From positions 1-62,804 of the forward strand of contig JADGAN010000030.1 in the NCBI GenBank assembly GCA_015231955.1: a DNA stretch of 62,804 nt. Direction: 5' to 3'. Source of the stretch: Oligoflexia bacterium (lineage in GTDB: Bacteria > Bdellovibrionota > Bacteriovoracia > Bacteriovoracales > Bacteriovoracaceae). The notes beneath the pieces were generated by a model that saw only the letters and a list, made by a program, of their open reading frames with translations, was not told where the DNA came from and did not search any database. The position numbers and the translations under genes were made by a program. Shown here piece by piece: positions 36,031 to 45,408 of the stretch (positions are counted from its first letter, which is position 1; the number at the start of each line of letters is the position of its first letter).

Positions 36031-36738
36031 TTAAAAGATTCCTAAGGTGTCTAGTTGTACCCAACCATTTTGTGCCCCTTGAGATGCTGGCGCCACAATT
36101 TGCGCCCAACGGTAGAGTGAAGGCCTCACAATAATTTTATAACCAGGATCAATTGTTTGCTTTTCTGAAAAAATTTTGGAGGGCCCCTCATATACTATCG
36201 TTGCATCAAGTGTGATTGCTCTCAAGGTGTTTTTAAGATAAAAACGGTGAAAGAACAACGGCGAAAAGGAGATCACAAGCAGCATGGCGAGTGCGCCGTA
36301 AAAGTGATGCGGCTTTTTATGAAAGAGTGGATAAGCGAGGTATTTTTTTCGAGTGAGAATGGCCATCATTAAAAGAAAATTGAGGATGAGCAGAGAGCTG
36401 GATGTAAAAGTGTCAGCTGAAAGTGATTTGAGATGGTCGAGCAGTTGATCCTTCGTCGATCTCATTTCTTGGTTGATCGTGACCCCGAGAATTTCTTTCG
36501 TGGCGATGAGCTTTTGCTTTAACTCCAGATTTTGTTGCTCTCCAAGTGTTAGCGCCTTCTCGTAGTGAAACCGACTTAAAGAGTAGGCCTTTTGTTGGTA
36601 GTAAGCGTTGCCCAATCGTAGGTGGTGGCCCGCCTGTGCAGGGTCATAGTGAGTCGTGTAGAGCAATTTCTGCACATCTGCTGCTATGCTTTTGATGGTG
36701 CCTATGCTATTTACATTTTCAATCGTTGTCATGATCAT
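36031..36738 (-). CDS. BatE-like protein: TPR, two membrane segments, SH3-like domain
   Basis: The 235-residue protein has a TPR-like N-terminal part (HHLRLGNAYYQQKAYSLSRF, then HYEKALTLGE). Two membrane segments follow (about 113-131 and 148-166). The C-terminal domain has an SH3-like pattern with ATIVYEGPSKIF and a final WVQLDTLGIF. This order is that of BatE in the bat aerotolerance operon. No other bat genes (MoxR, BatA-D) are adjacent, so it may be a detached paralogue. It begins the minus-strand unit with the cNMP gene, 26 nt apart. Confidence 0.7.
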   Translation of the reverse strand: MIMTTIENVNSIGTIKSIAADVQKLLYTTHYDPAQAGHHLRLGNAYYQQKAYSLSRFHYEKALTLGEQQNLELKQKLIATKEILGVTINQEMRSTKDQLLDHLKSLSADTFTSSSLLILNFLLMMAILTRKKYLAYPLFHKKPHHFYGALAMLLVISFSPLFFHRFYLKNTLRAITLDATIVYEGPSKIFSEKQTIDPGYKIIVRPSLYRWAQIVAPASQGAQNGWVQLDTLGIF

Positions 36739-36833
36739 GAATTTTTACTATTTAATTTTTTTTTTGACCTCTTAAAATATATCATAATTTTGAGACTTTT
36801 AACTCTAAAGAAAATAAAGGATGGAGTAGAACT

Positions 36834-38228
36834 ATGACCTCTTCTGAAAAATTTAACTCAGGTGTATCGTCAGTCAAAATTCAAGAGCAAATAAATCAAT
36901 TATCTGCGGCCATTGAGTCGGAACAAAAAAAGATTTGTCGAGTAAAAGGCCCCGATGCTGATAAGGCCGATTTGCTGCCAAAGAAGCTCGAAGAGTATAC
37001 AAACATGCGGGGGCGCGAATTTTTCTTTCGCTACATCTCTTCAGGACGTGGATATGGCCCCTTTACCGAGTTGATTGATGGTTCTGTGAAGTACGATTTG
37101 ATCAATGGAATTGGTACCAATGTTTTAGGGCACGCTCACCCGCTGATGATTCAGGCAAATTTAGAGGCCGCGCTGGTGGATACGGTGATGTGTGGAAACT
37201 TGCAAACCTACCCCGATGCCAACGAGGGTGCTATCACTTTATTGAATACGGTAAAAGATAAGTCGCGCTTACGCCACTTTTGGTTTGCACAGTCAGGTGG
37301 CTGCTCCAATGATCTTGCTCTGAAATTAGTGTGGCAAAAGCAGGCACCTAAATATAACTTGATTGCGTTTAAGCGTGCTTTTGCGGGAAGAACTGTGGCC
37401 ACACAAGATATCACCGATAAACCCGATTTTAGAGAGGGTATGCCTTCGCTTTTAAATGTGCACTATGCCCCTCACTTTGATCAACGAGCGGCCAATCCTA
37501 AAGATTCGATTCAAAAAACCATTGCCGCCCTAGATGAGATCTGGAAGCAAGCTCCTGACTCTTTTTGTGCAATGATGATTGAGATTGTTCAAGGAGAAGC
37601 GGGCTTTGTTTTTGGGCCCCGTGAATTTTATGTGGAGATTTTCAAGTGGGCCAAGGCACGTGGTATCTATGTTTGGGTGGATGAGGTGCAAACCTTTGCA
37701 CGCACCAAGCAGTTGTTTGCATTTCAGGCGTTTGAGCTTGATGAGTATGTGGATATTGTCACGATGGCAAAGGCCTGCCACATGTGTGGAGCGCTCTTTA
37801 CTCCTGAGTTAAACCCACGTGCAGGACTGATTGCTGGAACCTTCAATGGATCGATTGCAGCGATTCGCATGGGCCAAAAGAGCATAGAGTATCTGACCAA
37901 AGGAAATTTCTATGGCAATAATGGGATTATTGCTTCCTTAGAGCGGAAATTTTTAGAGGGATTAAAAAATATTGCTGAGGGAAGTGGCCGAGGTAAAATT
38001 GGATATTATGGTGCTATTGGATCGATGATCTCTTTTGAAGTAGGTGATAGTAGTAAAAAAGTGACTAACGAATTTTCAAAGAAGCTCTATGACAACGGAG
38101 TGATTGGTTTTACCGCAGGACAAGATCCTGCACGGATGCGCTTTTTGCTTCCAGTAACCATCAAGGATGAGCATATTAAAGAGATCTTTGAAATTTTAGA
38201 AAAAACAGTAATTGAATTTAATTTTTAA
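36834..38228 (+). CDS. Class III PLP-dependent aminotransferase
   Basis: The 464-residue protein is a fold-type I class III aminotransferase. Visible elements are NGIGTNVLGHAHP, FAQSGGCSNDLALKLVWQ, the cofactor Asp/Gln motif WVDEVQTFART and the probable PLP lysine in TMAKACHMCGAL. It may be a lysine 6-aminotransferase or another diamine/omega-amino transaminase; the Cys/Met-rich segment after the lysine is unusual and prevents a firm assignment. The YgfK-type gene follows by 27 nt, so they probably share a transcript. The ATG is preceded by AAAGGATGGAG. Confidence 0.85.
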   Translation: MTSSEKFNSGVSSVKIQEQINQLSAAIESEQKKICRVKGPDADKADLLPKKLEEYTNMRGREFFFRYISSGRGYGPFTELIDGSVKYDLINGIGTNVLGHAHPLMIQANLEAALVDTVMCGNLQTYPDANEGAITLLNTVKDKSRLRHFWFAQSGGCSNDLALKLVWQKQAPKYNLIAFKRAFAGRTVATQDITDKPDFREGMPSLLNVHYAPHFDQRAANPKDSIQKTIAALDEIWKQAPDSFCAMMIEIVQGEAGFVFGPREFYVEIFKWAKARGIYVWVDEVQTFARTKQLFAFQAFELDEYVDIVTMAKACHMCGALFTPELNPRAGLIAGTFNGSIAAIRMGQKSIEYLTKGNFYGNNGIIASLERKFLEGLKNIAEGSGRGKIGYYGAIGSMISFEVGDSSKKVTNEFSKKLYDNGVIGFTAGQDPARMRFLLPVTIKDEHIKEIFEILEKTVIEFNF

Positions 38229-38255
38229 ATTTTAATTTTTAACTAAGGAAGATGT

Positions 38256-41200
38256 ATGTCCGTTATGAGTGGAGACAGAATGTATCCTCTTTCGATTCAA
38301 GCGCTTTATCAATTGATCAACCGTGAGTTGGAAATTCATGGATCGATTTTCGGGATATCAAAAGCGCTTTTCTTTTCACCCAAAAAATTTCCTAAACTGG
38401 CCATGAAACGTTATGGCCAGTTGCTGGAGACTCCACTGGGAGTGGCAGCAGGCCCACATACGCAACTTGCTCAAAACATTATTGCAGCATGGTTGGTGGG
38501 TGCTCGCTATATTGAATTGAAAACGGTCCAGACCTTGGATGAGTTGGAAGTTTCCAAACCTTGTATTGATGCCGAGGATGAAGGCTTTAATTGTGAGTGG
38601 TCGCAAGAGTTAAAGCTTCAACAATCGTTTCAAGAGTATCTTAAAGCATGGATTCTCATCCATTGGTTGCAAGAGCGTTTGAAATTCAAAAGCAAGACTA
38701 AGGGGAGCGGCGCTAATCTTGGCGTTGGCGTTGGCACCATTTTTAATATGAGTGTTGGCTACAATCTTGAGGGGATTTTGAAGGAGAATGTGCAGACTTT
38801 CTTGAAGAAGATGAGGAGTTGCGAAAGTGATCTAGCTGAGGCAATTCAATCCTTAAGTGAAGTGTGCCCAGAGATTAAAAAGATTCGCATCCCTGCAAAA
38901 CTCACGGACAACATCACCTTATCCACCATGCATGGATGTCCTCCTGATGAGATAGAAAAGATTGCCATGTACCTCTTAGAGGAGCAAGGTTTGCATACGA
39001 CGATTAAGCTCAATCCGACCTTGAATGGGGAAAAGGATGCTCGAGGGATCTTACAAAAGCTCGGTTTTGAAAATATAACCATTCCAGATATCGCCTTTGA
39101 ACACGATCTTAAGTATGCAGATGGAGTGAAGATGTTAAGGCGGCTTAAGAAGCGGGCGCAAGAGTTAAAGTTAGATTTTGGAATTAAGCTTACTAACACT
39201 CTAGAGGTTGTGAATAATAAAAATGTTTTTGATCCCAAAAATGAAATGATGTATATGTCAGGGCGTGCACTGCATGCTCTCTCTATTAATCTTGCTCATA
39301 AGCTACAAAAAGAGTTTAAGGGAGAGCTTGATGTCTCCTTTTCTGCAGGAGTGGATGCTTTTAATGTGAGTGATGTGTTGGCGTGTAATTTGCGTCCGAT
39401 TACTGTTTGTACCGAGTTATTAAAGCCAGGTGGTTATGGTCGCTTGTTACAATATTGTGAGCAGCTAACAGGGACACGCAAACTCTCTTTTAAAAAAACC
39501 ACTTCGGTTGTGACAAATTTGCAAAGTTATCGCGATCAGCTTTTAAAAGAGAAACGATTGCAAAAAGATTATTATATTGGAAATAATATTAAACTGGAGC
39601 GTGAGCTTTCCGACTTTGATTGTATTGTAGCACCTTGTTCTCATCAGTGTCCCGCTCACCAGCCAGTTCCAGAGTACATGTATCTTACCGCCAAGGGCGA
39701 TTATAAGCGGGCGCTAACGATGATTCGTGAGAGCAACCCTTTTCCCAATTCGACGGGGATGGCGTGCGATCATATTTGTGAAAACAAGTGTACGCGCCTC
39801 AATTACGATGAACCACTGCAGATTCGTGAGATTAAGCGCTTCCTTGCGAGTACGGAAAAGAAGATCGCATCTGCATCCCCTGTGAAAAAACGGGTGAACA
39901 AACGTGTGTGTGTCGTGGGTGCGGGACCGAGTGGGCTTAGTGCTGCTTACTACCTTGCTTACTTGGGATTTAGTGTAGAGGTCTTAGAAAAGAAGAGTGC
40001 GGTAGGAGGAATGCTAACTCACGCTCTTCCACCTTTTAGAACCATCAAAGAGCGTGTCACTCACGATATTGATCGTATTTTGGCCATGGGTGTGACGATC
40101 AAGGAGAACACCGCGATTGAAAATGAGAAGCAGTTTGAGGAGCTAAGGGCCAAATACGACTATGTCTATCTCGCTGTGGGTGCGCCTCGAGGAAGAAAGC
40201 TAAATATTCCTGGTGAGAGTGAAGGCATTGCCAGTGGAGAGGTGTTGGAATTCTTAAACTTTTTAGAGGAGTTGAAGTGGGGACGACTGAAAAAATTGCC
40301 TGCTAAAATTGTGGTGATTGGTGGTGGTAACTCCGCCATCGATGCTGTTCGCTCTGCCAAGCGCTTGCTACCGAAGAGTGGTGGGAAAGTTACTCTGCTT
40401 TACCGTAGAACAAAGAGTGAAATGCCGGCCAACAAAGAGGAGATTTTAGAATTAGAAGAGGAAAAGATCGACATCATGGAACTTGTCTCTCCTGTAGAGG
40501 TGGTGATCAATAGTAAGAGTGGAAGAGTCAGCGGGCTTAAGTGCGTGCGCATGGCGCTTAGTGGAGAGAAGGATAAGAGTGGGCGAGCGATCCCCAAAGC
40601 GATAGAGGGATCTGAATTTGTGATTGCAGTGAATGCTATCATCAATGCCACTGGACAAGAGGCGGTTTTACCCTTTTGGCCTAGTGACATGCAAACCGAG
40701 CGTAGTGGCGCGATGAAAGTTGGCGCACTCACTGGTGAAACCAATTTAAAAAATGTGTTTGCAGGCGGCGATTTTAGTAGAGGCCCTGCCTCTATCATCA
40801 AGGCAATTGCAGATGGGCAGAGGGCCTCCAGGGAGATTGCACATCGAGAAGGGTGCTCTTGGCCTTTTTCCACGGCGGGATCACGAGGCAAGGCCGAGGT
40901 GAATACTCATGGAGTTTTGGAAAAGAATCTCTCTTTGGAAAAAATTCGTGAAAGGCGAGCAAAGAAGCTGTTCCCAGCACCCATCCCCAAAATTCCTCTC
41001 TCCAAGAGGAAGGGATTTGATGTGGTTATCAAAACCATGAGTGAAAAGGCCGCCAAGAGTGAAGCTTTACGCTGCTTGTATTGTGATGAACTGTGCGAAG
41101 TGTGTGTTACGGTTTGTCCTAATCGCGCCAATATCAGTTATCAAATTACCAAAGGACAAAAAATTCCTTGCGCCTATTCACTTCGAGACCTTGTTATCAA

Positions 41201-41711
41201 AGATGGTGCTGTAGAGGTTGGTGAGCAGCGATCGCTTATCTTTGAGCAAGCTTATCAAGTGGCCAATATTGGGGAGTTTTGTAATGAGTGTGGAAACTGC
41301 GCCACCTTTTGTCCCTCCAGTGGGCGTCCTTATCTGGATAAACCTAAAATATATTTAACACAAAAAGCCTACGAGGATATTAAGGAGTTTGCAAAACATA
41401 ACACCTCTTTTTATCACTCCTCTTTGTGCCATTTTAGAAGTGAAGAGGATGCCTATGTTGGATACTACTGGACACCAGAAGGAGAGTTTAAAATTACGCT
41501 TCCTAAAAGTTCAGGCAAAAAACGCCACGACTATTTTTATTTAAGCGATGCTTTAGAGGAGCGATTTAAAATTCGTCTCTGCCCTGAGAGTTTTAATGTA
41601 CTCTCCTCCGAGAAGATTGATCCCGCTCTCTCCATCAACATTCCAATTATTCATGTGGTAAAAATCCTCGTTCTCTTAAACGGCGTCTCCGACTGGCTTA
41701 CGCTCACATAA
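38256..41711 (+). CDS. ygfK: YgfK-type flavin/iron-sulfur oxidoreductase (putative selenate reductase subunit family)
   Basis: The 1151-residue protein matches E. coli YgfK along its length as I recall it: GVAAGPHTQLAQNI, FNMSVGYNLEGI, LSTMHGCPPDEIE, MYMSGRALHALSIN and RPITVCTELLKPGGYGRL. Domains in order are a dihydroorotate-dehydrogenase-like barrel, a GltD-like Cys cluster (CDHICENKCTRLNYDE near 505-520), an FAD site VVGAGPSGLSAAY, an NAD(P) site VIGGGNSAIDA, and C-terminal clusters CLYCDELCEVCVTVCPNRAN and CNECGNCATFCP. It probably moves electrons between NAD(P)H and an unknown partner. In E. coli the neighbours are molybdoenzymes; none is present here. It is about 120 residues longer than E. 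coli YgfK. Confidence 0.92.
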   Translation: MSVMSGDRMYPLSIQALYQLINRELEIHGSIFGISKALFFSPKKFPKLAMKRYGQLLETPLGVAAGPHTQLAQNIIAAWLVGARYIELKTVQTLDELEVSKPCIDAEDEGFNCEWSQELKLQQSFQEYLKAWILIHWLQERLKFKSKTKGSGANLGVGVGTIFNMSVGYNLEGILKENVQTFLKKMRSCESDLAEAIQSLSEVCPEIKKIRIPAKLTDNITLSTMHGCPPDEIEKIAMYLLEEQGLHTTIKLNPTLNGEKDARGILQKLGFENITIPDIAFEHDLKYADGVKMLRRLKKRAQELKLDFGIKLTNTLEVVNNKNVFDPKNEMMYMSGRALHALSINLAHKLQKEFKGELDVSFSAGVDAFNVSDVLACNLRPITVCTELLKPGGYGRLLQYCEQLTGTRKLSFKKTTSVVTNLQSYRDQLLKEKRLQKDYYIGNNIKLERELSDFDCIVAPCSHQCPAHQPVPEYMYLTAKGDYKRALTMIRESNPFPNSTGMACDHICENKCTRLNYDEPLQIREIKRFLASTEKKIASASPVKKRVNKRVCVVGAGPSGLSAAYYLAYLGFSVEVLEKKSAVGGMLTHALPPFRTIKERVTHDIDRILAMGVTIKENTAIENEKQFEELRAKYDYVYLAVGAPRGRKLNIPGESEGIASGEVLEFLNFLEELKWGRLKKLPAKIVVIGGGNSAIDAVRSAKRLLPKSGGKVTLLYRRTKSEMPANKEEILELEEEKIDIMELVSPVEVVINSKSGRVSGLKCVRMALSGEKDKSGRAIPKAIEGSEFVIAVNAIINATGQEAVLPFWPSDMQTERSGAMKVGALTGETNLKNVFAGGDFSRGPASIIKAIADGQRASREIAHREGCSWPFSTAGSRGKAEVNTHGVLEKNLSLEKIRERRAKKLFPAPIPKIPLSKRKGFDVVIKTMSEKAAKSEALRCLYCDELCEVCVTVCPNRANISYQITKGQKIPCAYSLRDLVIKDGAVEVGEQRSLIFEQAYQVANIGEFCNECGNCATFCPSSGRPYLDKPKIYLTQKAYEDIKEFAKHNTSFYHSSLCHFRSEEDAYVGYYWTPEGEFKITLPKSSGKKRHDYFYLSDALEERFKIRLCPESFNVLSSEKIDPALSINIPIIHVVKILVLLNGVSDWLTLT

Positions 41712-41719
41712 ACACGAGA

Positions 41720-42019
41720 TTACGGCCTTTCTGGATTCATTCTTTTTGGGGGTAATACCTGATTGCAAAAATCTTGATACTCTTCTGGCACTGAGTTCAA
41801 TGTGCTCCCGACTAATTCTTCTGCATCTTTTTCTGGGGTGGATGCAGAAGCAATAGGTTCTTCTGATAGAGCTTCTTCTGTTACAACTTCTTTTTGGGGA
41901 TCACTGTAGAATAAAAGAGATAATTTATCGACAGTAGAATAGACAAATTTTTCTATGAATCCAGGGATCATGCCTGCGATGCGCGCGAGAAAACAAAGTA
42001 ACTTGGTTCCATCGTTCAT
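41720..42019 (-). CDS. Small hypothetical protein
   Basis: I do not recognise this 99-residue protein. Residues 5-36 are amphipathic and hydrophobic (LLCFLARIAGMIPGFIEKFV) and may associate with membrane. The rest is acidic and ends in Pro/Arg. It faces the large membrane-protein gene across a 157-bp divergent region and ends 8 nt from the convergent ygfK stop. Confidence 0.5.
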   Translation of the reverse strand: MNDGTKLLCFLARIAGMIPGFIEKFVYSTVDKLSLLFYSDPQKEVVTEEALSEEPIASASTPEKDAEELVGSTLNSVPEEYQDFCNQVLPPKRMNPERP

Positions 42020-42107
42020 TGCTTATTATCCTTTTGGCATTGTCAACATTGCTAGAGAAAATTGTTTTTGTTGCTTAAGATACTATTTTCTCACTAAAGT
42101 CCAGTTG

Positions 42108-42135
42108 TTGCAACCCGCAACATCGATGGTATAAT
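42108..42135 (+). promoter_or_regulatory. Candidate strong sigma70-type promoter of the 882-residue gene
   Basis: TTGCAA (42108-42113) and a perfect TATAAT (42130-42135) are 16 bp apart, about 40 bp before the ATG. Confidence 0.6.
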
Positions 42136-42176
42136 TAGAGAGTAGTAATATTAAAGGAAGAGAAGGGATAATAAGT

Positions 42177-44825
42177 ATGCAAGATGACAAAAAAAGTCAT
42201 AGCGATGGTTTGCGCAAAGAAAATGCTCGAGAGCATCTGATCAATAACTATATCTACTTTGTAGATAAGATATTTAAAAAAAATAAAATAAATATTGCTT
42301 CTATTTTAAGCGGCGACAATAACGAGAGTAATCTATTGGCCTACGACAAGGAAAAAAAATCCGAGCAACTTGTTGTCAAAGGAGAATCGCTCAAAGATGA
42401 GATTGTTCGCAATCCTTCTGGGCATACATCTAAAGATTTATGGGAACTTACTCATTTAACTAGTCTTAAGAATAGTGAGCAGTTATTGAAGAGAAACCCC
42501 TTTTATTATTTCGCCCAAGAACTCTTTATCTGCCTACATCACGCTTCTCGAAACTATTTTGTTGCCTCCATGAAACAGCTATGTGGATACTCGCCTAAAA
42601 AAATAGAACATAGTGAGTACATGGTCTTGAAAATACTAAATGTTTTGACCTTTTTGGTCTCTTCCTATACTACCGCTTACGGAGTCAATCACCTCTTGCA
42701 AAAAAATGATCTAGCGATCTTATCTTCCTTTAACGGAAATGAGGGGGAGATTCCCAGAGTTATTCTCTCACTCGTTGGTGGGTGTTTGCTATCCTTAATT
42801 ATTTTTCATCTCAAAAGTAATTTGTTTAGGGGAATTTTATCTGCAGGTAAAATATTTGAGGGAATTAAGCAAGTTTATCTAAAGCATCCGTGGAAAATAG
42901 TCTTTGCGACCCTGGTGCTATCTCTTTCTTTGAAGACCAACTATGATGGAGGTGTCGCTTTAATTTCTAAGGCAGAATATATCAATGAGCAGTATCGTCT
43001 GATTACTCATCAAGCGACAGTGGCCTATGCGGAAAGCACTTCTGGGCAGAGCACTTCGATCACCTCTTTCCAGCAATCGATAGATTCGTTAAAACAATTT
43101 TCCGAAGATACTGTAATTAAATTCAAAAAATTTCCATCAGAGGAAGATGATGGAGTTGCCTCCAGCGGTTTTTCTGGACAAGGAGCGCGCTATCGAGGAA
43201 AAAGTTTTGTTGTTGATGGTGGGTATGATAAAGATAAGTCGTTGGTTGTAGCTGTTCGCAATTTTACAAATCAAGATTTGGCCAGAGAAGTAGACGATAT
43301 TATTCAGACAAGTGGAATTGATTTTTCCATTTCATTGGAAACAAAAATTAAACGTTTGATTAGTAATTATGAAGCTTCAGTGGTTTTCCAAAAAAGACAG
43401 GTTGAAGGCCATCTGCTTGAATTAGATAATCTCGTTAAGGGTAGCAATCGTTATCTTCCGCGATTTGTAAGTATCTCCTTTGTTGAGTACTATGATTTAA
43501 ATCGTTTAGTAAAAGAGATGGCCAAGAGCTTTGTCTTAACTGCTCAACAATACGATGAAACTGTTTCTCAGCTGCAATTTTTGATCAATCAACATATTCA
43601 AGTCTTAACTCGGATAGATCGCGCAGGTAATGCTCGTGCAAGAAATTACAAAATTTCCTTGGTTTTGCCCTCGATGAATGTTTCTGAAGTTTTGGCATTA
43701 ACTAAGGGACTTCCTGAGGTTCGATATTTATCGTTTGATGAATTAATTACTCTGCTTAACAGTAAATATGGTCTAATGTGGGCACAATTGGTGATGTTAT
43801 TTATTTTAGTTATGTCGGTATTAATCGATCTAGCAGACGTGATTTTCATGAGTCCTTCATTGGCATATCGTGGACGAAGAGAATTAGAGATGCTTTCAGC
43901 AAAGGAAGATGAAATCAATGATTGGGAGGAAAAATTTCTAAAACAGTGTTACCTATTTTTGTATGATGATGATGTCGCACAAATTCATAATCGACTCATC
44001 CCCGGAAAAAGCATCTTTCTTGTTGATGCTTTTTATCAATTATTAGAAGAGGCCAATCCAATGGTAATGGATACTCTGGATAAAAAGATTAGCACCAATG
44101 TTTTGAATTATTTAAAGAGTGATTTTCGCCCACTTCATGCTCATGCAACTAATAATTATAATGAACGTGCTAAGGCCATAGAAATAATAGTAAAGAATAA
44201 AGAGTATTATTTGAATCGATATCTTGAGCTTACTTTTCCATGCTTAAAAGAGATATTGATGCAAACAGATTTTTCTTTTGAAGAAATCGACAGACGGGTT
44301 CAATCACGACAGAACGAAATCTTGAATAGGCTGCTTGAACGAGTAGAATTTTTGTCTTGTGAAGCAGATAAACCATCATTTTACTATTATTTCAAGAAGG
44401 CATATCGGGTGAAAAAAATAAAAAAATTGGACAGTGAAATTGAGCAGAAGTTAGAAAAACTTAAAATCAATGCAACAACCGATGATTTCATGGATTATAA
44501 TAGATTACGCATAGATAATTTAGTGAATAAGAGGATGATGATTAAAAACGAATTGGCGTCACTAACAAGAGAACTTAATGAACTAACGATTAGTGCTAGG
44601 AACTACCTCACGAAAGATGGCGAAGAAGTCAGTAAATGGATGATCTGTAAAAAAATGGTCACTTCCTTTATTAGCATCCTTTATAGCACTTATTCTGAAA
44701 ATAATGTTGTCAGTAAAATTCTTAGTAGAAGAAAGTGGTTACTGTCCATGGGTCATAGAATTGCAAGACCACAAACCATGGAAGGGCCTCTTGAGCAAAA
44801 GGTTTCTCTGAGAAAAGCCGCATAA
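42177..44825 (+). CDS. Large membrane protein of unknown function, DUF4407-like topology
   Basis: The 882-residue protein has three membrane segments near 152-173, 194-212 and 238-254. A roughly 285-residue segment follows (probably periplasmic), then a fourth membrane segment (about 539-562, with LVMLFILVMSVLIDLADVIF) and a long cytoplasmic tail rich in coiled-coil heptads. This layout recalls DUF4407 proteins, but I see no decisive match. AAGGGAT precedes the ATG. It opens the plus-strand signalling block ending with the histidine kinase; the cyclophilin gene starts 50 nt later. It might be a mechanical or transmembrane coupling protein; function unknown. Confidence 0.8.
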   Translation: MQDDKKSHSDGLRKENAREHLINNYIYFVDKIFKKNKINIASILSGDNNESNLLAYDKEKKSEQLVVKGESLKDEIVRNPSGHTSKDLWELTHLTSLKNSEQLLKRNPFYYFAQELFICLHHASRNYFVASMKQLCGYSPKKIEHSEYMVLKILNVLTFLVSSYTTAYGVNHLLQKNDLAILSSFNGNEGEIPRVILSLVGGCLLSLIIFHLKSNLFRGILSAGKIFEGIKQVYLKHPWKIVFATLVLSLSLKTNYDGGVALISKAEYINEQYRLITHQATVAYAESTSGQSTSITSFQQSIDSLKQFSEDTVIKFKKFPSEEDDGVASSGFSGQGARYRGKSFVVDGGYDKDKSLVVAVRNFTNQDLAREVDDIIQTSGIDFSISLETKIKRLISNYEASVVFQKRQVEGHLLELDNLVKGSNRYLPRFVSISFVEYYDLNRLVKEMAKSFVLTAQQYDETVSQLQFLINQHIQVLTRIDRAGNARARNYKISLVLPSMNVSEVLALTKGLPEVRYLSFDELITLLNSKYGLMWAQLVMLFILVMSVLIDLADVIFMSPSLAYRGRRELEMLSAKEDEINDWEEKFLKQCYLFLYDDDVAQIHNRLIPGKSIFLVDAFYQLLEEANPMVMDTLDKKISTNVLNYLKSDFRPLHAHATNNYNERAKAIEIIVKNKEYYLNRYLELTFPCLKEILMQTDFSFEEIDRRVQSRQNEILNRLLERVEFLSCEADKPSFYYYFKKAYRVKKIKKLDSEIEQKLEKLKINATTDDFMDYNRLRIDNLVNKRMMIKNELASLTRELNELTISARNYLTKDGEEVSKWMICKKMVTSFISILYSTYSENNVVSKILSRRKWLLSMGHRIARPQTMEGPLEQKVSLRKAA

Positions 44826-44875
44826 CGCATGATATGTACTGTCGTTTTATTTTATTCTTGAGGGGGAAAATAGAT

Positions 44876-45406
44876 ATGCTTAATATTTTTGAAATGATTG
44901 ATTATAAAGAGCAGCTAGATCGCCTTATTGCTCAATTTGATACAACTCTAGGTGAATTTGAGGTTGAGTTGTTTGCAAAAGAGTGTCCTAAAACTGTTTG
45001 GAATTTTATTAATCTTGCTGAGGGTAGGCAAAAAAGTGTTAGGAAGGGAAGATATTATGATGGGTTGAAATTTCATCGAGTTATTAAAAATTTCATGGTG
45101 CAAGGTGGATGTCCTGATGGTACCGGCACGGGAACTCCGGGGTATTATTTTGATAATGAGTTTTGTACGGAACTTCGACACGATAAACCTGGGATAGTCT
45201 CTATGGCCAATGCAGGGCCAAACACCAATGGATCTCAATTTTTTATCACCATGGTTCCGCTCAAACATCTTGATGGTCGTCATACGGTCTTTGGTCAAGT
45301 TTATAAAGGATTGGATGTGGTTCTCAGCATGGCCGAGGTTGCAATGGGGATGTACGATAGACCAGAGGAAGATATTATCATTAATAAAGTTACGATTAAG
45401 CGGTAG
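44876..45406 (+). CDS. Cyclophilin-type peptidyl-prolyl cis-trans isomerase
   Basis: From the ATG at 44876 (GAGGGGG ribosome-binding site, 176 residues) this is a single cyclophilin domain: FHRVIKNFMVQGGCPDGTGTG, given as region 70-90, then MANAGPNTNGSQFFIT and HLDGRHTVFGQV. The catalytic Arg in FHRV and the Gln-Phe-Phe segment are present. No signal peptide is seen, so it is cytoplasmic (PpiB-like). A start at 44834 would add 14 residues without a ribosome-binding site. The HD-GYP gene starts 2 nt after its stop. Confidence 0.93.
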   Translation: MLNIFEMIDYKEQLDRLIAQFDTTLGEFEVELFAKECPKTVWNFINLAEGRQKSVRKGRYYDGLKFHRVIKNFMVQGGCPDGTGTGTPGYYFDNEFCTELRHDKPGIVSMANAGPNTNGSQFFITMVPLKHLDGRHTVFGQVYKGLDVVLSMAEVAMGMYDRPEEDIIINKVTIKR

Positions 45407-45408
45407 GG

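Noticed and set aside
38256-41711. Calling the YgfK homologue a selenate reductase
   Set aside because: Family membership is clear but the molybdoenzyme partners are absent, so the reaction is left open.
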